A stretch of 64,000 bases of DNA from Consotaella salsifontis (GCF_900167365.1 NZ_FUXL01000004.1:1-64000), one strand, 5' to 3'; shown: positions 8,168 to 17,222, numbered from the stretch's first letter. Numbers and translations: made by a program. Notes: generated from the sequence alone by a model not told the origin.

Positions 8168-10039
8168 ATGAACGATACTGTCTACGCGGCTCGTCCGCCC
8201 TCGTCCGACCAGGACAAGGCTCACGCGGTAGCCGACACGCCGGCTAATCCTGACATCGCCGCCGCGCTCGACGGGACGCCGCGTCCGAAGCGGGGATTGC
8301 GGCGACGACTGATGTGGCTTGCCGCCGGCGTCTTTCTAGTGATCCTCGCCTTCGAGGGCATGGCGCTGGTCGGGCTGGAACGGCTCGACGGCGTTCTTCG
8401 CGAAATCCAGAGCGAAGCCAGCCAGGACGCACGCAAGGTGCTGCTGCTCGCCGAAAGCACGGCGGGACTGTCACTCGCGGCCGATCGTTTCACCAAGGTT
8501 CGTGATCGTCAGGCGCTGTTTCGCGCCGAGGCCGATCTTCGCGCGGAGATCGATGCCTTTTCCGAAATGGCGCGGCAACTGCCGACGGTCCATGCGGGCG
8601 CCGAGACGCCCTCCCCGATGCCGCCAATCATCAACGCTGCCAACCGGCTCGACGGCGTCCTTCGCGAGCTCGCGGCCACGGCGGGCGAGGCGATCGACGC
8701 TCATGCCGGGATGAATGCGGCAGAGGAGGACCTTGGCAACGTCAAGGCGGCGCTGCTCCACGCCCAGGACCTCACCCCCGCCAACACAGAGGCTCTTGCC
8801 CTTGCCAGCATGGCGGTGGTTTCCGACGATCCTGAAGAGGTGAAGAGACTTCGCGCGACCTATAGGGATCTCGTCGCCCGCAGCGGCCGGCCGATGGCGC
8901 TCGGGCTGTTGACGCCACTCTTCGACAGGCGCCTCACCGTGCTCGACGTCGAGGCGCGCCAAGCCTCCCTCGTCAGCGCCGCGACCGTCGCGGCGGCGGA
9001 GGTGGCAAGCCTGGGGCGGCGTTATGGCGAGATCCTCGATCTGATTAGTGCCGAGCGGGTGGCCGAGCTGACCAGGGCATTGAGCCTCGGCAAGCTCGTG
9101 GCCATCGGCGCGGGGCTGATCGCCCTCCTCGCCGCCTTTTTCATTGCCAACGCCTTCCTGCGCGGAGTGGTCGCGGATCTCACCGGCATCGCCGAAGCGA
9201 TGCGCCGGCTTTCCAAGGGCGACACCTCAGCTCGTGTGCCCGGCACCGCGCGCACCGACGAGATCGGGGCGCTTGCCGATGCCTTCGCGGTTTTCAAGAG
9301 CCAGGTGATCGAGCGGGCGCGCATGGCGCGAACGTTGCAGCAGGCCGAGCGGCTGGAGGCCATTGGGCGCCTCACCGGGGGCATCGTCCACGACTTCAAC
9401 AATATCCTCACCGCCATCACGACCAACGCTCAGCTCATCCATGACGACGCCGATCCCGCCTCGCCGGCCAGGACAAGAGCGCTGCGCACGCTGGAGGCCG
9501 CCGAGCGCGGCTCGGCCATGGTCCAGCAACTCCTGACTTTCGGCCGCCGCCGCCCGCTCGCCCCCGAGGCGACAGATATCGACGCGATGATTGCCGCCAT
9601 CGTCGATCTCGTGTCCGCGGGCTTCGGCGAGGGCGTGGCGCTGCGCCGCCGCGCGACGACCGCCGGGGATGGCCGCCCTCTCCTCGCCCATGTCGACCCG
9701 GAGCAGCTGGAGAATGCGCTGATCAACCTCCTGTTCAACGCGCGCGACGCCGTCGCAAACGCGGGAACGATCGAGATTGCGGCCGAGCTTTCGCCGGACG
9801 GCGACGTGCGCATCACAGTCGCCGACGATGGCTGCGGCATGACGCCGGATGTGCTCGACCACATCTTCGAGCCGTTCTTTTCGACCAAGCCCGCCCATGC
9901 CGGCAGCGGCCTCGGCCTCGCGACGGTCTACGGCTTCGTTCGCCAGTCGGGCGGCGAGATCGCGGTGACATCCGAGCCCTGCGTCGGAACGCGGGTGATG
10001 ATGGACCTGCCGCGCTTTCCACGGGTGAGCGCGACATGA
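8168..10039 (+). CDS. Membrane sensor histidine kinase
   Basis: 623 residues from the ATG at 8168, which follows GGAGGAGGG. Transmembrane segments lie at about 48-70 and 305-328, enclosing a periplasmic helical sensor of about 235 residues. A HAMP linker follows (RRLSKGDTSARVPG). The phospho-accepting His408 is in GGIVHDFNN, the form found in GGxxHDFNN kinases, and the ATPase domain shows the N box (LINLLFNARDAV), G1 (DDGCGM) and G2 (GSGLGLATVYG). No receiver domain is attached. It is divergent from its likely response regulator and lies 122 bases upstream of the ABC binding-protein gene, suggesting that it senses the imported solute or its depletion. Confidence 0.9.
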   Translation: MNDTVYAARPPSSDQDKAHAVADTPANPDIAAALDGTPRPKRGLRRRLMWLAAGVFLVILAFEGMALVGLERLDGVLREIQSEASQDARKVLLLAESTAGLSLAADRFTKVRDRQALFRAEADLRAEIDAFSEMARQLPTVHAGAETPSPMPPIINAANRLDGVLRELAATAGEAIDAHAGMNAAEEDLGNVKAALLHAQDLTPANTEALALASMAVVSDDPEEVKRLRATYRDLVARSGRPMALGLLTPLFDRRLTVLDVEARQASLVSAATVAAAEVASLGRRYGEILDLISAERVAELTRALSLGKLVAIGAGLIALLAAFFIANAFLRGVVADLTGIAEAMRRLSKGDTSARVPGTARTDEIGALADAFAVFKSQVIERARMARTLQQAERLEAIGRLTGGIVHDFNNILTAITTNAQLIHDDADPASPARTRALRTLEAAERGSAMVQQLLTFGRRRPLAPEATDIDAMIAAIVDLVSAGFGEGVALRRRATTAGDGRPLLAHVDPEQLENALINLLFNARDAVANAGTIEIAAELSPDGDVRITVADDGCGMTPDVLDHIFEPFFSTKPAHAGSGLGLATVYGFVRQSGGEIAVTSEPCVGTRVMMDLPRFPRVSAT

Positions 10040-10161
10040 AGCGAACATCGAAAGCCGGACCATGGTGTCCGAAGCCTTCCGCGTCATGCGGACCAACGCC
10101 ATCCATGAGGACAGCCGGAAAACGGCTGCTGGGAGGATGGGCATCACAAGGAGAAGTGACC

Positions 10162-11142
10162 ATGAAAGCAATGACATGGATGACGATGGCGGCCGCGATC
10201 GTTTCCCTGGGAGCGACGACCGCTCTCGCGGCTGACGGCAAGGTGGTCGTCTACACGGCCGCGCCGCAGGAGATCGTGGACAAGCTCGTTCCCGCCTTCG
10301 AAAAAGCGTCGGGCATGGACGTCGACGTGGTCAAGGCCGGCGCGGGCGAGCTGATCAACCGCCTCAAGGCGGAAAAGGGACGCGAGACCGTTGACGTCCT
10401 CTGGTCGGTGGGCAGCGAGGTGATCGAGGCCAATCCCGATCTCTTCCAGGCCTACAAGCCCAAGGAATCCGACAAGATCGTCAAGGAAGTGGCGACGGAA
10501 GGCGTGTGGACGCCGTTCACCGTGGTCGCAACGAGCTTCATTATCAACACCGATCAGCTCGCCGAGGGCGAGCGGCCGAAGACCTGGAAGGACCTCGCCA
10601 AGCCGGAATACGAGGGCATGGTTTCCATAGCGCGTCTCGACAAGTCGTCCTCGTCCTACATCCAGCTCGCCACGTTGCTGCAGATCTACGGGGTCGACGA
10701 AGGCTGGGATCTCTACAGCCGCATCCTCGACAACACGGTCCTGGCCAATTCTTCCGGCGCCGTTCCGAAATTCGTCAATGACGGGGAAGCGGCCATCGGC
10801 GTCGCGAACGAGGACATCGCCAACCGCTTCAAGAACGGCGGCGGTCCGGTGGAAGTGGTCTATCCGGAGGACGGCACGACCGCCCAGGCCGACGGCATGG
10901 CGCTTCTTGCCACGCCCGCCAATCCCGAGGGCGGCAAGGCCTTCATGGACTACATGCTCTCGGCGGACGCGCAGAAGCTGGTCGCCGAGGTCGGGCGGCG
11001 CCCCGTGCGCGAGGACGTGACCGCGGGCACCAGCCTCACGCCTCTCTCCAAGATGAAGCTGATCGACTACGACCTCGAATGGGCCTCCAAGTATCACGAC
11101 GAGGCGCTTGCCAAGTGGCAAGACGTCGTCATGAGCAAGTAA
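10162..11142 (+). CDS. ABC transporter periplasmic binding protein, ferric/organophosphate (FbpA/AfuA-like) family
   Basis: 326 residues from the ATG at 10162 (AAGGAG upstream), with a Sec signal peptide ending near ALAADG (about residue 23). It has the FbpA/AfuA-type fold pattern (VVVYTAAPQEIVDKLVPAFE; VDVLWSVGSEV). In ferric-binding members a Tyr pair follows the GE.A.G segment; here the corresponding stretch reads GEAAIGVANEDIANRF, with no tyrosine. A serine run, DKSSSSY, occupies the ligand-loop region. The solute may therefore be a phosphorylated compound (AfuA, phosphoglycerate or phosphonate type) rather than iron. It is first in the importer operon and is followed by a strong hairpin. 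Confidence 0.82.
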   Translation: MKAMTWMTMAAAIVSLGATTALAADGKVVVYTAAPQEIVDKLVPAFEKASGMDVDVVKAGAGELINRLKAEKGRETVDVLWSVGSEVIEANPDLFQAYKPKESDKIVKEVATEGVWTPFTVVATSFIINTDQLAEGERPKTWKDLAKPEYEGMVSIARLDKSSSSYIQLATLLQIYGVDEGWDLYSRILDNTVLANSSGAVPKFVNDGEAAIGVANEDIANRFKNGGGPVEVVYPEDGTTAQADGMALLATPANPEGGKAFMDYMLSADAQKLVAEVGRRPVREDVTAGTSLTPLSKMKLIDYDLEWASKYHDEALAKWQDVVMSK

Positions 11143-11149
11143 CGATCAT

Positions 11150-11182
11150 CGGACGGTCGCCGCGCCGGCGGCCGTCCGTTTT
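11150..11182 (+). terminator. Intercistronic hairpin after the binding-protein gene
   Basis: CGGACGGTCGCCG (11150-11162) pairs with CGGCGGCCGTCCG (11166-11178) over 13 positions with one G-U pair and a 3-nt loop, followed by TTTTCTC. It sits 8 bases after the binding-protein stop and 29 bases before the ATPase gene. It probably acts as a partial terminator or mRNA stabiliser that lets the binding protein be made in excess. Confidence 0.7.
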
Positions 11183-11211
11183 CTCGACCCTCGGAAGATG
11201 GAGGCAGGCCG

Positions 11212-12279
11212 ATGGCCCGGGTTAAGATCGAAAATCTCAAGAAGAGCTATAGCGACTTCGTCGCGCTCAAGAATATTTCTCTCGACATAGCCTCGGGGGC
11301 CTTCTTCACGCTGCTCGGACCATCCGGCTGCGGCAAGACGACCCTTTTGCGCGCCATCGCCGGCTTCCACCGGCAGGATTCAGGATCGATCCAGGTGGAC
11401 GGCGAGTCGATCGGCGACAAGCCGGCGCACCTGCGCGATGTCGGAATGGTCTTTCAGGACTACGCCGTCTTCCCGCACCTCAGCGTCTTCGACAACGTCG
11501 CCTTCGGGCTGCGCCAGCGCAAGGTTTCCTCTGCGGAACTCAAGCAGAGGGTCGGCGAGATCCTGGAGATCGTCCAGCTCGCACCGCTCGCGGACCGGAT
11601 GCCGCATCAACTGTCGGGCGGCCAGCAGCAGCGCGTCGGCCTGGCGCGCGCTCTCGTCATCCGCCCCAAGGTGCTTCTCATGGACGAGCCGCTGTCCAAT
11701 CTCGACGCCAAGCTGCGCGTGGAGCTGCGTCGCGACATTCGCGCCCTCCAGCAGGAATTCGGCATCACCACCATTTATGTGACGCATGACCAGGAGGAGG
11801 CGCTGGCGATTTCCGACGAGGTCTGCGTCATGTATGGCGGCGTCGCCCAGCAGGTCGCCAGCCCCTGGGACATCTATTCGCGCGCCGGCAATCTCTTCGT
11901 CGCCTCCTTCGTCGGCTCAAACAACCGGCTGAAAGGCGCGCTTGCCAACGGCCGCCTCGCCATCGGCGAACAGGCCTCGGAACGCCCCTTCAACCTTCCC
12001 GACGGACCGGTTATCGCCACCATCCGGCCAGAGAAGGTGAGGCTGGGCCGCGATGCCGGCGAGGACGCGTTCTCCCTCAAGGGCACGGTGCGTCATGCCA
12101 TGTTCATCGGGCGGGAGCTGGAAGTTTCCATCGCCACGCAAGACGGCGTCGTCGACGCGCTGGTCAAGCCGGAGGCGCGCGCCGTCGCGCTGAAGCCCGG
12201 CGATCCGATCGAGGCGTCGCTGCCCGTTGCCGACCTGATGCTTTACGACGACGCCGAGAACGGGAGGCTGCTGGCATGA
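11212..12279 (+). CDS. ABC transporter ATP-binding protein (FbpC/PotA-like)
   Basis: 355 residues. Walker A GPSGCGKTT (about 43-51), Q loop VFQDY, signature LSGGQQQRV, Walker B VLLMDEP and switch histidine THD are all present. A TOBE-type C-terminal domain (about 280-350) is as expected for ferric, polyamine and organophosphate importers. It powers uptake together with the binding protein upstream and the permease, whose start overlaps its stop by four bases (12276-12279). Confidence 0.92.
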   Translation: MARVKIENLKKSYSDFVALKNISLDIASGAFFTLLGPSGCGKTTLLRAIAGFHRQDSGSIQVDGESIGDKPAHLRDVGMVFQDYAVFPHLSVFDNVAFGLRQRKVSSAELKQRVGEILEIVQLAPLADRMPHQLSGGQQQRVGLARALVIRPKVLLMDEPLSNLDAKLRVELRRDIRALQQEFGITTIYVTHDQEEALAISDEVCVMYGGVAQQVASPWDIYSRAGNLFVASFVGSNNRLKGALANGRLAIGEQASERPFNLPDGPVIATIRPEKVRLGRDAGEDAFSLKGTVRHAMFIGRELEVSIATQDGVVDALVKPEARAVALKPGDPIEASLPVADLMLYDDAENGRLLA

Positions 12280-13961
12280 GCGAGGCCACTCCTTCCGCGC
12301 CGCTGCGGCGCAACCGCCTCGCATCCCTGAGCTTCTGGGATGCCGTCTTCGCGCTCTGCGTCCTCATCGTCTGCGTGCTCCTGATCCTGCCGCTGACGAA
12401 GGTTCTCTATGTCGGCTTTCTGGACCCGGAAACCGGCGCCTTCACGCTGAACAACTATATCGAGGTGCTGACGCGCCGCTATTATGTCGGCGCCCTGCAG
12501 AACACGCTGCTGGTCGGTGCCGGGGGCATGCTCGGTGCCTGCCTGATCGGCGTGCCCCTCGCCTATTTCGTCGCCCGCTATCACGTCACGGGGCGAAATC
12601 TCATCTCGACTGTCGCCGTCCTCGCTCTCGTCTCGCCGCCCTTCATCGGCGCCTATTCGTGGATCCTGCTCCTCGGCAACAACGGCGCGATCACCAGGGC
12701 CTTCCGCGATCTCGGCGTCCATCTGCCGTCGATCTACGGAACGGCGGGGATCATCCTCGTCTTCTCGCTGAAGTTCTTCCCCTTCGTCTATCTGATGACG
12801 GAAGGGGCGCTGCGCGCCATCAATCGCTCCTATGAGGAGGCGGCGGCCAATCTCGGCTGCTCGCCGGTGAAGAGCTTCTTCGCCATCACCCTGCCGCTCG
12901 TCTTTCCCGCGGTCAGCTCGGGGGCGATTCTCGCCTTCGTCCTATCGATCGCCGATTTCGGCACCCCCGCCATCATCGGGCGGAATTTCCGCACCCTTTC
13001 GACCATCGCCTACAACCAGTACACGGCCGAAATGGGCGGCACTCCCTCGACGGCCGTCGCCATCTCCATGGTCATGATCGCCATTTCCATGGCGGCCGTG
13101 TTTCTCCAGCGCTTCATTCTCGCCAAGCGACGCTATGCCGGTTCCTTCACCAACCTGCCGATCAAGAAGCCGCTCCATGGCCTGTTTGGGGCCGGCGTCC
13201 ACGCCTTCTGCTATCTCGTGGTGGTGCTGGCAGCGGTTCCCATGGTCGTCGTCTTCTATACCTCGATCCTGGCGACCAACGGCCCGGTCTTCACCGGCGA
13301 GTTCGGCTTTTCGAGCTACGCGCGGGTGTGGAACGAACTGCCCAACGTCGTTGGCAATTCCTTCCTCTTCGCCACCGCCGCCGTCGCGATGATCACCCTC
13401 GCCAGCGCCTTCATCTCCTATCTGGTGGTGAGGCGCGAGACGCTGGCGGCGAGCGTGCTCGACAGCGTCCTCATGGTCCCCTACGTCGTGCCCGGCGTCG
13501 TCATGGCGATTGGCTTCGCCCTGACCTTCAACCGCGCGCCGGTCGATCTCATCGGCACCGCCTTCATCATCATTCTCATCGTCTTCATCCGGCGTCTGCC
13601 CTATGGCGTGCGCTCGACCTCCTCGATCCTCAGGCAAATCAAGCCGTCCATCGAGGAGGCGGCGGTCAATCTCGGTTCGCCGCCGGCCAAGGCGTTTCTC
13701 AAGGTCACGGTGCCGATCATGCTGCCGGGGATCATCGTCGGCGCGATGATGAGCTTCATCACCGCCATCAATGAACTGTCCTCGACGCTGCTTCTCTACA
13801 CGGGATCGACGGCGACAATGCCGATCAAGATCTACAGCGCCGTTCTCGACGGCGAGTTCGGCCTTGCCGCCGCGCTTTCGACGATCCTCCTCGTCTCGTC
13901 CGGCATCTGCGTCTTCATCGTCTTCCGCCTTTCGGAAAGCCGCGAAGGCGCCTTCGTCTAA
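12276..13961 (+). CDS. ABC transporter permease, two fused membrane domains (FbpB/AfuB-like)
   Basis: 561 residues with about 12 hydrophobic segments in two homologous halves. The EAA coupling loops are visible twice (EEAAANLGCSPVKSF and EEAAVNLGSPPAKAF), so one chain provides both transmembrane domains, as in FbpB-type ferric and AfuB-type hexose-phosphate systems. It is translationally coupled to the ATPase by an ATGA overlap. A GC hairpin (13969-13994) follows the stop. Confidence 0.9.
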   Translation: MSEATPSAPLRRNRLASLSFWDAVFALCVLIVCVLLILPLTKVLYVGFLDPETGAFTLNNYIEVLTRRYYVGALQNTLLVGAGGMLGACLIGVPLAYFVARYHVTGRNLISTVAVLALVSPPFIGAYSWILLLGNNGAITRAFRDLGVHLPSIYGTAGIILVFSLKFFPFVYLMTEGALRAINRSYEEAAANLGCSPVKSFFAITLPLVFPAVSSGAILAFVLSIADFGTPAIIGRNFRTLSTIAYNQYTAEMGGTPSTAVAISMVMIAISMAAVFLQRFILAKRRYAGSFTNLPIKKPLHGLFGAGVHAFCYLVVVLAAVPMVVVFYTSILATNGPVFTGEFGFSSYARVWNELPNVVGNSFLFATAAVAMITLASAFISYLVVRRETLAASVLDSVLMVPYVVPGVVMAIGFALTFNRAPVDLIGTAFIIILIVFIRRLPYGVRSTSSILRQIKPSIEEAAVNLGSPPAKAFLKVTVPIMLPGIIVGAMMSFITAINELSSTLLLYTGSTATMPIKIYSAVLDGEFGLAAALSTILLVSSGICVFIVFRLSESREGAFV

Positions 13962-13968
13962 GTTTCGG

Positions 13969-13994
13969 GGGCGGGGCGCGCGTCGCTCCCGCCC
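13969..13994 (+). terminator. Weak hairpin after the permease gene
   Basis: GGGCGGG (13969-13975) can pair with CCCGCCC (13988-13994) around a 12-nt loop, followed by TCTTC. The T-run is poor, so readthrough into the PP2C-like gene at 14071 is possible. Confidence 0.35.
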
Positions 13995-14070
13995 TCTTCA
14001 CCGAGCATGCCGCGAGGCTGCCGCAACAGGCGGCAGCAGGCGGCGCCGTGCCAATGTCAGGGCCTCTTCC

Positions 14071-15048
14071 ATGCGCATCGACTGTCTTTCCGTTCCGAAA
14101 TATCTCTCCTCCAACCGGCCGGGCGACGACGTGCCACTGGTGATGCCCGGCCGATGCTACGCCGTGTTCGACGGCGCCACCGACGTCAACGGCTCGACCA
14201 TCGCCGGCGTCGGCAGCGGTCGCTTCGCAGCGCTCGAATGCGCCGCCGCCCTCGCCTCGGCCATGAGCACACCACCGGCGGACCGGCCCCTGCCCGGCGG
14301 CCTCGTGGCGATGCTCAACCGCCGCCTCAAGGACGCGCTGGAGCGCGAGTCCGAACGCCAAGGCAAGCCCGTCGGCGCCTCCACGACGCTGGTGATGATG
14401 GAGGACATGGGCGAGACCTATCGCTTCACCCTGGTCGGCGACTCCGGCCTGAGGCTCAACGGCACGGAAGTCTTCCAGCATCTCAAGCCCGTCGACGACA
14501 TCATGTCGGCGGGCCGCGTGGCGCTTTTCCATCATCTCAAGGCACGAGGCATGGAAGCGCCAGAGCTGGAGCAACGCTCGCGGCAGGGCGTCTTCCACGG
14601 CTTCGACGCGGCAATCCCGGAACTGCTCTCGGCCGCGGAGGCCGAGGAGCTCATCGCCCGGACACGCGAGATGCTGGCGCCGACTTTCGACCCGGCTCTT
14701 TCCGAGCACATCGAGCCGATGCTGCGCGCGGGGATTCCCAAAGGGCAGTACCGCTATTCCAACGATCCACGCCATCCCATGGGCTATGCCGCCCTCGACG
14801 GCGGGCACTCGCAGGGCCCTGGCTGGCTGACTTTCGAGCGTCCGGCAGAGACGATCCACACGGTCGAGATCTTCAGCGACGGCTATCTGGAGCTGCCCCA
14901 GGAGACGACCCTTGCCGCCTGGGAAGACGTGTTCGCCCGCATCGAGCGGGAGGACCCGGGCAAGACCGAGACGCATTGGGGCGTCAAGGGTTCGAGCGCC
15001 GAGCAACTTTTCGACGACCGAACGATCATCATTCTGTCCGGCCTGTAA
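14071..15048 (+). CDS. PP2C-like protein phosphatase
   Basis: 325 residues from the ATG at 14071. PP2C-type metal and fold motifs can be read: VFDGATDVNGS near the N-terminus, GASTTLVMME, VGDSGLRLNG, a late FSDGYLELP and the closing DDRTIIIL. No membrane segment or sensor domain is attached. It follows the ABC permease by 109 bases on the same strand. PP2C enzymes remove phosphate from Ser/Thr or act in partner-switch signalling. Which role applies here, and whether it serves the adjacent importer, is unknown. Confidence 0.7.
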   Translation: MRIDCLSVPKYLSSNRPGDDVPLVMPGRCYAVFDGATDVNGSTIAGVGSGRFAALECAAALASAMSTPPADRPLPGGLVAMLNRRLKDALERESERQGKPVGASTTLVMMEDMGETYRFTLVGDSGLRLNGTEVFQHLKPVDDIMSAGRVALFHHLKARGMEAPELEQRSRQGVFHGFDAAIPELLSAAEAEELIARTREMLAPTFDPALSEHIEPMLRAGIPKGQYRYSNDPRHPMGYAALDGGHSQGPGWLTFERPAETIHTVEIFSDGYLELPQETTLAAWEDVFARIEREDPGKTETHWGVKGSSAEQLFDDRTIIILSGL

Positions 15049-15053
15049 CCGGG

Positions 15054-15638
15054 TCAAAAATCCGGTTCGCGCGGGGCGATGGGACGCCAGCCGTGATCGG
15101 GGACGAGGTCCGGCAGGCGCGCCTGCCAGAAATGTCCCTGAAACGGCTGGTCGAACGCCCGGCTGATCGCTTTTCCCGTCAGCGCGCAAAGAAGCAGCGT
15201 GCCGACCGCGCCATGGGCGACGATCGCCAGATCGCCTTCCCCGTGGCCCGCCACGATTTCTTCTACTGCGCGGCGGACCCTTGCCTGCGCATCCGCTGCC
15301 TTCTCCCAGCCGCGAACGCTCACGTCCGGCTGGGCGAAGAAGGCACCGGCGACCCGCTCGAACTCGTCCGGCGGCAGGAAGCCCGTCGCGCTGCGGTCGT
15401 TCTCACCCAGCGCCCTATTAGCGGATATGCCGCATCCGCGAGCTCCCGCCAGGATGCCGGCGGCCTCGATGGCCTTGGTCTCCGCGCTCGACCAGATCGC
15501 AGCGACGCCGGACAGCAAGGGCGAGGCGGCAAACGCCCTCATCCTGTCGATGCCGCGCGGGCTGAGGTGCCAGCGCTCGATCGCGGTGGCGGCATCGACG
15601 ACGACCTCGGGATGGGTGATAAAGAAAAGTGTTGCCAT
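15054..15638 (-). CDS. Histidine phosphatase (phosphoglycerate mutase-like) with altered catalytic motif
   Basis: 194 residues. The protein has the overall plan of histidine-phosphatase proteins: a first histidine near the N-terminus, a WSSAETKAIEAA helix and a late second histidine in VAHGAVG. The first motif, usually RHGE, reads ITHPEV, so the catalytic histidine remains but the preceding arginine and following glycine are replaced. The SSxxxR arginine is also replaced (ETKA). It may be a specialised phosphatase or a non-catalytic relative. It converges on the PP2C-like gene with only 5 bases between stops. Confidence 0.7.
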   Translation of the reverse strand: MATLFFITHPEVVVDAATAIERWHLSPRGIDRMRAFAASPLLSGVAAIWSSAETKAIEAAGILAGARGCGISANRALGENDRSATGFLPPDEFERVAGAFFAQPDVSVRGWEKAADAQARVRRAVEEIVAGHGEGDLAIVAHGAVGTLLLCALTGKAISRAFDQPFQGHFWQARLPDLVPDHGWRPIAPREPDF

Positions 15639-15811
15639 GCATCCAGCCTATCGAACATGACGGCAATCACCGCGTGTCACGATAGATTGCACAGGCGACG
15701 CTCCACAAGCGCCCCCGGGGTTGGCATCCTCGCGCGAAGCGGATAACGCCGGCCGGCGATCGGATTGGCCCGCTGACGGATGTCCCCAAGATCGATGAAG
15801 GCCCAAGCCGT

Positions 15812-16561
15812 ATGACCATCTCCAACGAACATGAACTCGAGAAGCTGCGGGAGATCGGCCGCATCGTCGCCAACACAGTGGAGGCCATGAAGGCTGCCAC
15901 TCAGATCGGAATGACCACGGCGGAGCTCGACGCGATCGGCCGGCGGTCTCTCGAAGAGCACGGCGCCCGCCCCGCTCCGGAGCTGTGCTACGGCTTTCCC
16001 GGCGCGACCTGCATCAGCGTGAACGAGGAGATCGCTCACGGCATTCCGGGAGAATACCGGATCGCGGCGGGCGATCTCGTCAACATCGACGTGTCGGCCG
16101 AGAAGGATGGCGTCTTTGCCGACACCGGCGCGTCCTTTGCGGTTCCGCCGGTTGCCAAGGCGATCGAGCGGCTGTGCAGGGACGGCCGGCGCGCCATGTG
16201 GGCCGGCATCAGGCAGGTTGGCGCCGACCGCCCCATCGCCGGCATCGGCCAGGCCATCGGCGAGTTCGCGCGCAAGAATCGCTATACGCTCGTCCAGAAC
16301 CTCGCGAGCCATGGCGTCGGTCACTCGCTTCACGAGGAGCCGAAGGAGATCGCCACCTGGCCGGACCCGTCGGAGCGCCGGACCATGCATGCCGGCCTAG
16401 TCTTCACCGTCGAGCCGTTCCTGTCCTTCGGGGCCGAATGGGCGACCGACGGCAACGACGACTGGACCTTGCTCAGCGAGCCTTCGGCGCCGACGGTTCA
16501 GTTCGAGCACACCGTCGTCGCCACCCGAAACGGGCCGCTCGTTGTCACCCTTCCGGGGTGA
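15812..16561 (+). CDS. map: Type I methionine aminopeptidase
   Basis: 249 residues, close to the bacterial norm. It removes the initiator methionine from nascent proteins. The metal ligands are in place: two aspartates in NIDVSAEKDGVFADTG, His in SHGVGHSLHEEP, Glu in FTVEPF and Glu in VQFEHTVV, plus the substrate histidine in IAHGIP. No N-terminal zinc finger or extension is present. The gene stands alone, divergent from the histidine phosphatase. Alphaproteobacteria often carry more than one map paralogue, so this may not be the essential copy. Confidence 0.92.
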   Translation: MTISNEHELEKLREIGRIVANTVEAMKAATQIGMTTAELDAIGRRSLEEHGARPAPELCYGFPGATCISVNEEIAHGIPGEYRIAAGDLVNIDVSAEKDGVFADTGASFAVPPVAKAIERLCRDGRRAMWAGIRQVGADRPIAGIGQAIGEFARKNRYTLVQNLASHGVGHSLHEEPKEIATWPDPSERRTMHAGLVFTVEPFLSFGAEWATDGNDDWTLLSEPSAPTVQFEHTVVATRNGPLVVTLPG

Positions 16562-16663
16562 AAAGCGGGACGCGCTTGCGCCTCCCGGCGTTCGCTCTCC
16601 GCTTCCTCTTAGCCAGCGAGGCTTATCGACAATTCTTCTCCAGGCGCCAAATTGATGAGCCAT

Positions 16664-16681
16664 GGATGCAAATTTGCATCC
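16664..16681. promoter_or_regulatory. Perfect 18-bp palindrome upstream of the aldehyde oxidoreductase operon
   Basis: GGATGCAAATTTGCATCC is self-complementary over all 18 bases. It ends 31 bases before the ATG of the 2Fe-2S subunit and lies within the 151-base gap after map. Its AT-rich core in GC-rich surroundings and its position over or near the promoter make it a strong operator candidate. No regulator gene is adjacent, so the binder is unknown. Confidence 0.65.
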
Positions 16682-16712
16682 GCGGTTCCAATTTCTGCTT
16701 GGAGCAGACGAC

Positions 16713-17222
16713 ATGGCCATCACCATCAATGGAAGCGACGTCGAGGCGCCGGGCGATGCCCGCGTCTCGCTTTTGGACTTGGTCCGCGACCGCCTGAACC
16801 TTCCCGGCACCAAGAAGGGCTGCAATCAGGGCGCCTGCGGAGCATGCACGGTTCTGGTGGACGGCGAGCGCGTACTTTCGTGCATGACGCTGGCGGTTCA
16901 ATGCGAAGGGCGATCGGTCACGACGATCGAGGGTCTCGCGGCGGGGGGCGCGCTGCACTCGTTGCAGCAGGCGTTCATCGACCACGACGGGTTCCAGTGC
17001 GGCTATTGCACGCCGGGACAGATCTGTTCGGCGGTCGGCATGATCGCCGAGATCGAGCGCGGGGTTCCGAGCGTGATCACGGCGGACCTTGGCGGCGAAG
17101 GTCTTTCGCTCAGCCGAGAGGAAATCCAGGAGCGGATGAGCGGCAATCTGTGCCGCTGCGGCGCCCATAACGGGATCATCGACGCGATTTCCGAGATTCT
17201 CGTTCGGGAGGCCGCAGAATGA
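16713..17222 (+). CDS. Aldehyde/xanthine oxidoreductase family 2Fe-2S subunit (PaoA-like)
   Basis: 169 residues from the ATG at 16713, preceded by GGAG. It has the N-terminal plant-type ferredoxin domain ([21 protein letters not shown]) and the C-terminal helical 2Fe-2S domain ([14 protein letters not shown]). It passes electrons between the FAD subunit and the molybdenum centre. No Tat signal is present, so unlike E. coli PaoA the enzyme is probably cytoplasmic. The stop overlaps the FAD subunit gene by four bases. Three-gene order S-M-L is typical of the family. Confidence 0.9.
   Translation: MAITINGSDVEAPGDARVSLLDLVRDRLNLPGTKKGCNQGACGACTVLVDGERVLSCMTLAVQCEGRSVTTIEGLAAGGALHSLQQAFIDHDGFQCGYCTPGQICSAVGMIAEIERGVPSVITADLGGEGLSLSREEIQERMSGNLCRCGAHNGIIDAISEILVREAAE

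Noticed and set aside
10162-13961. Straight annotation as an iron(III) importer
   Set aside because: Family membership is clear, but the Tyr pair expected for ferric binding is absent, so naming it fbpABC would overstate the evidence.
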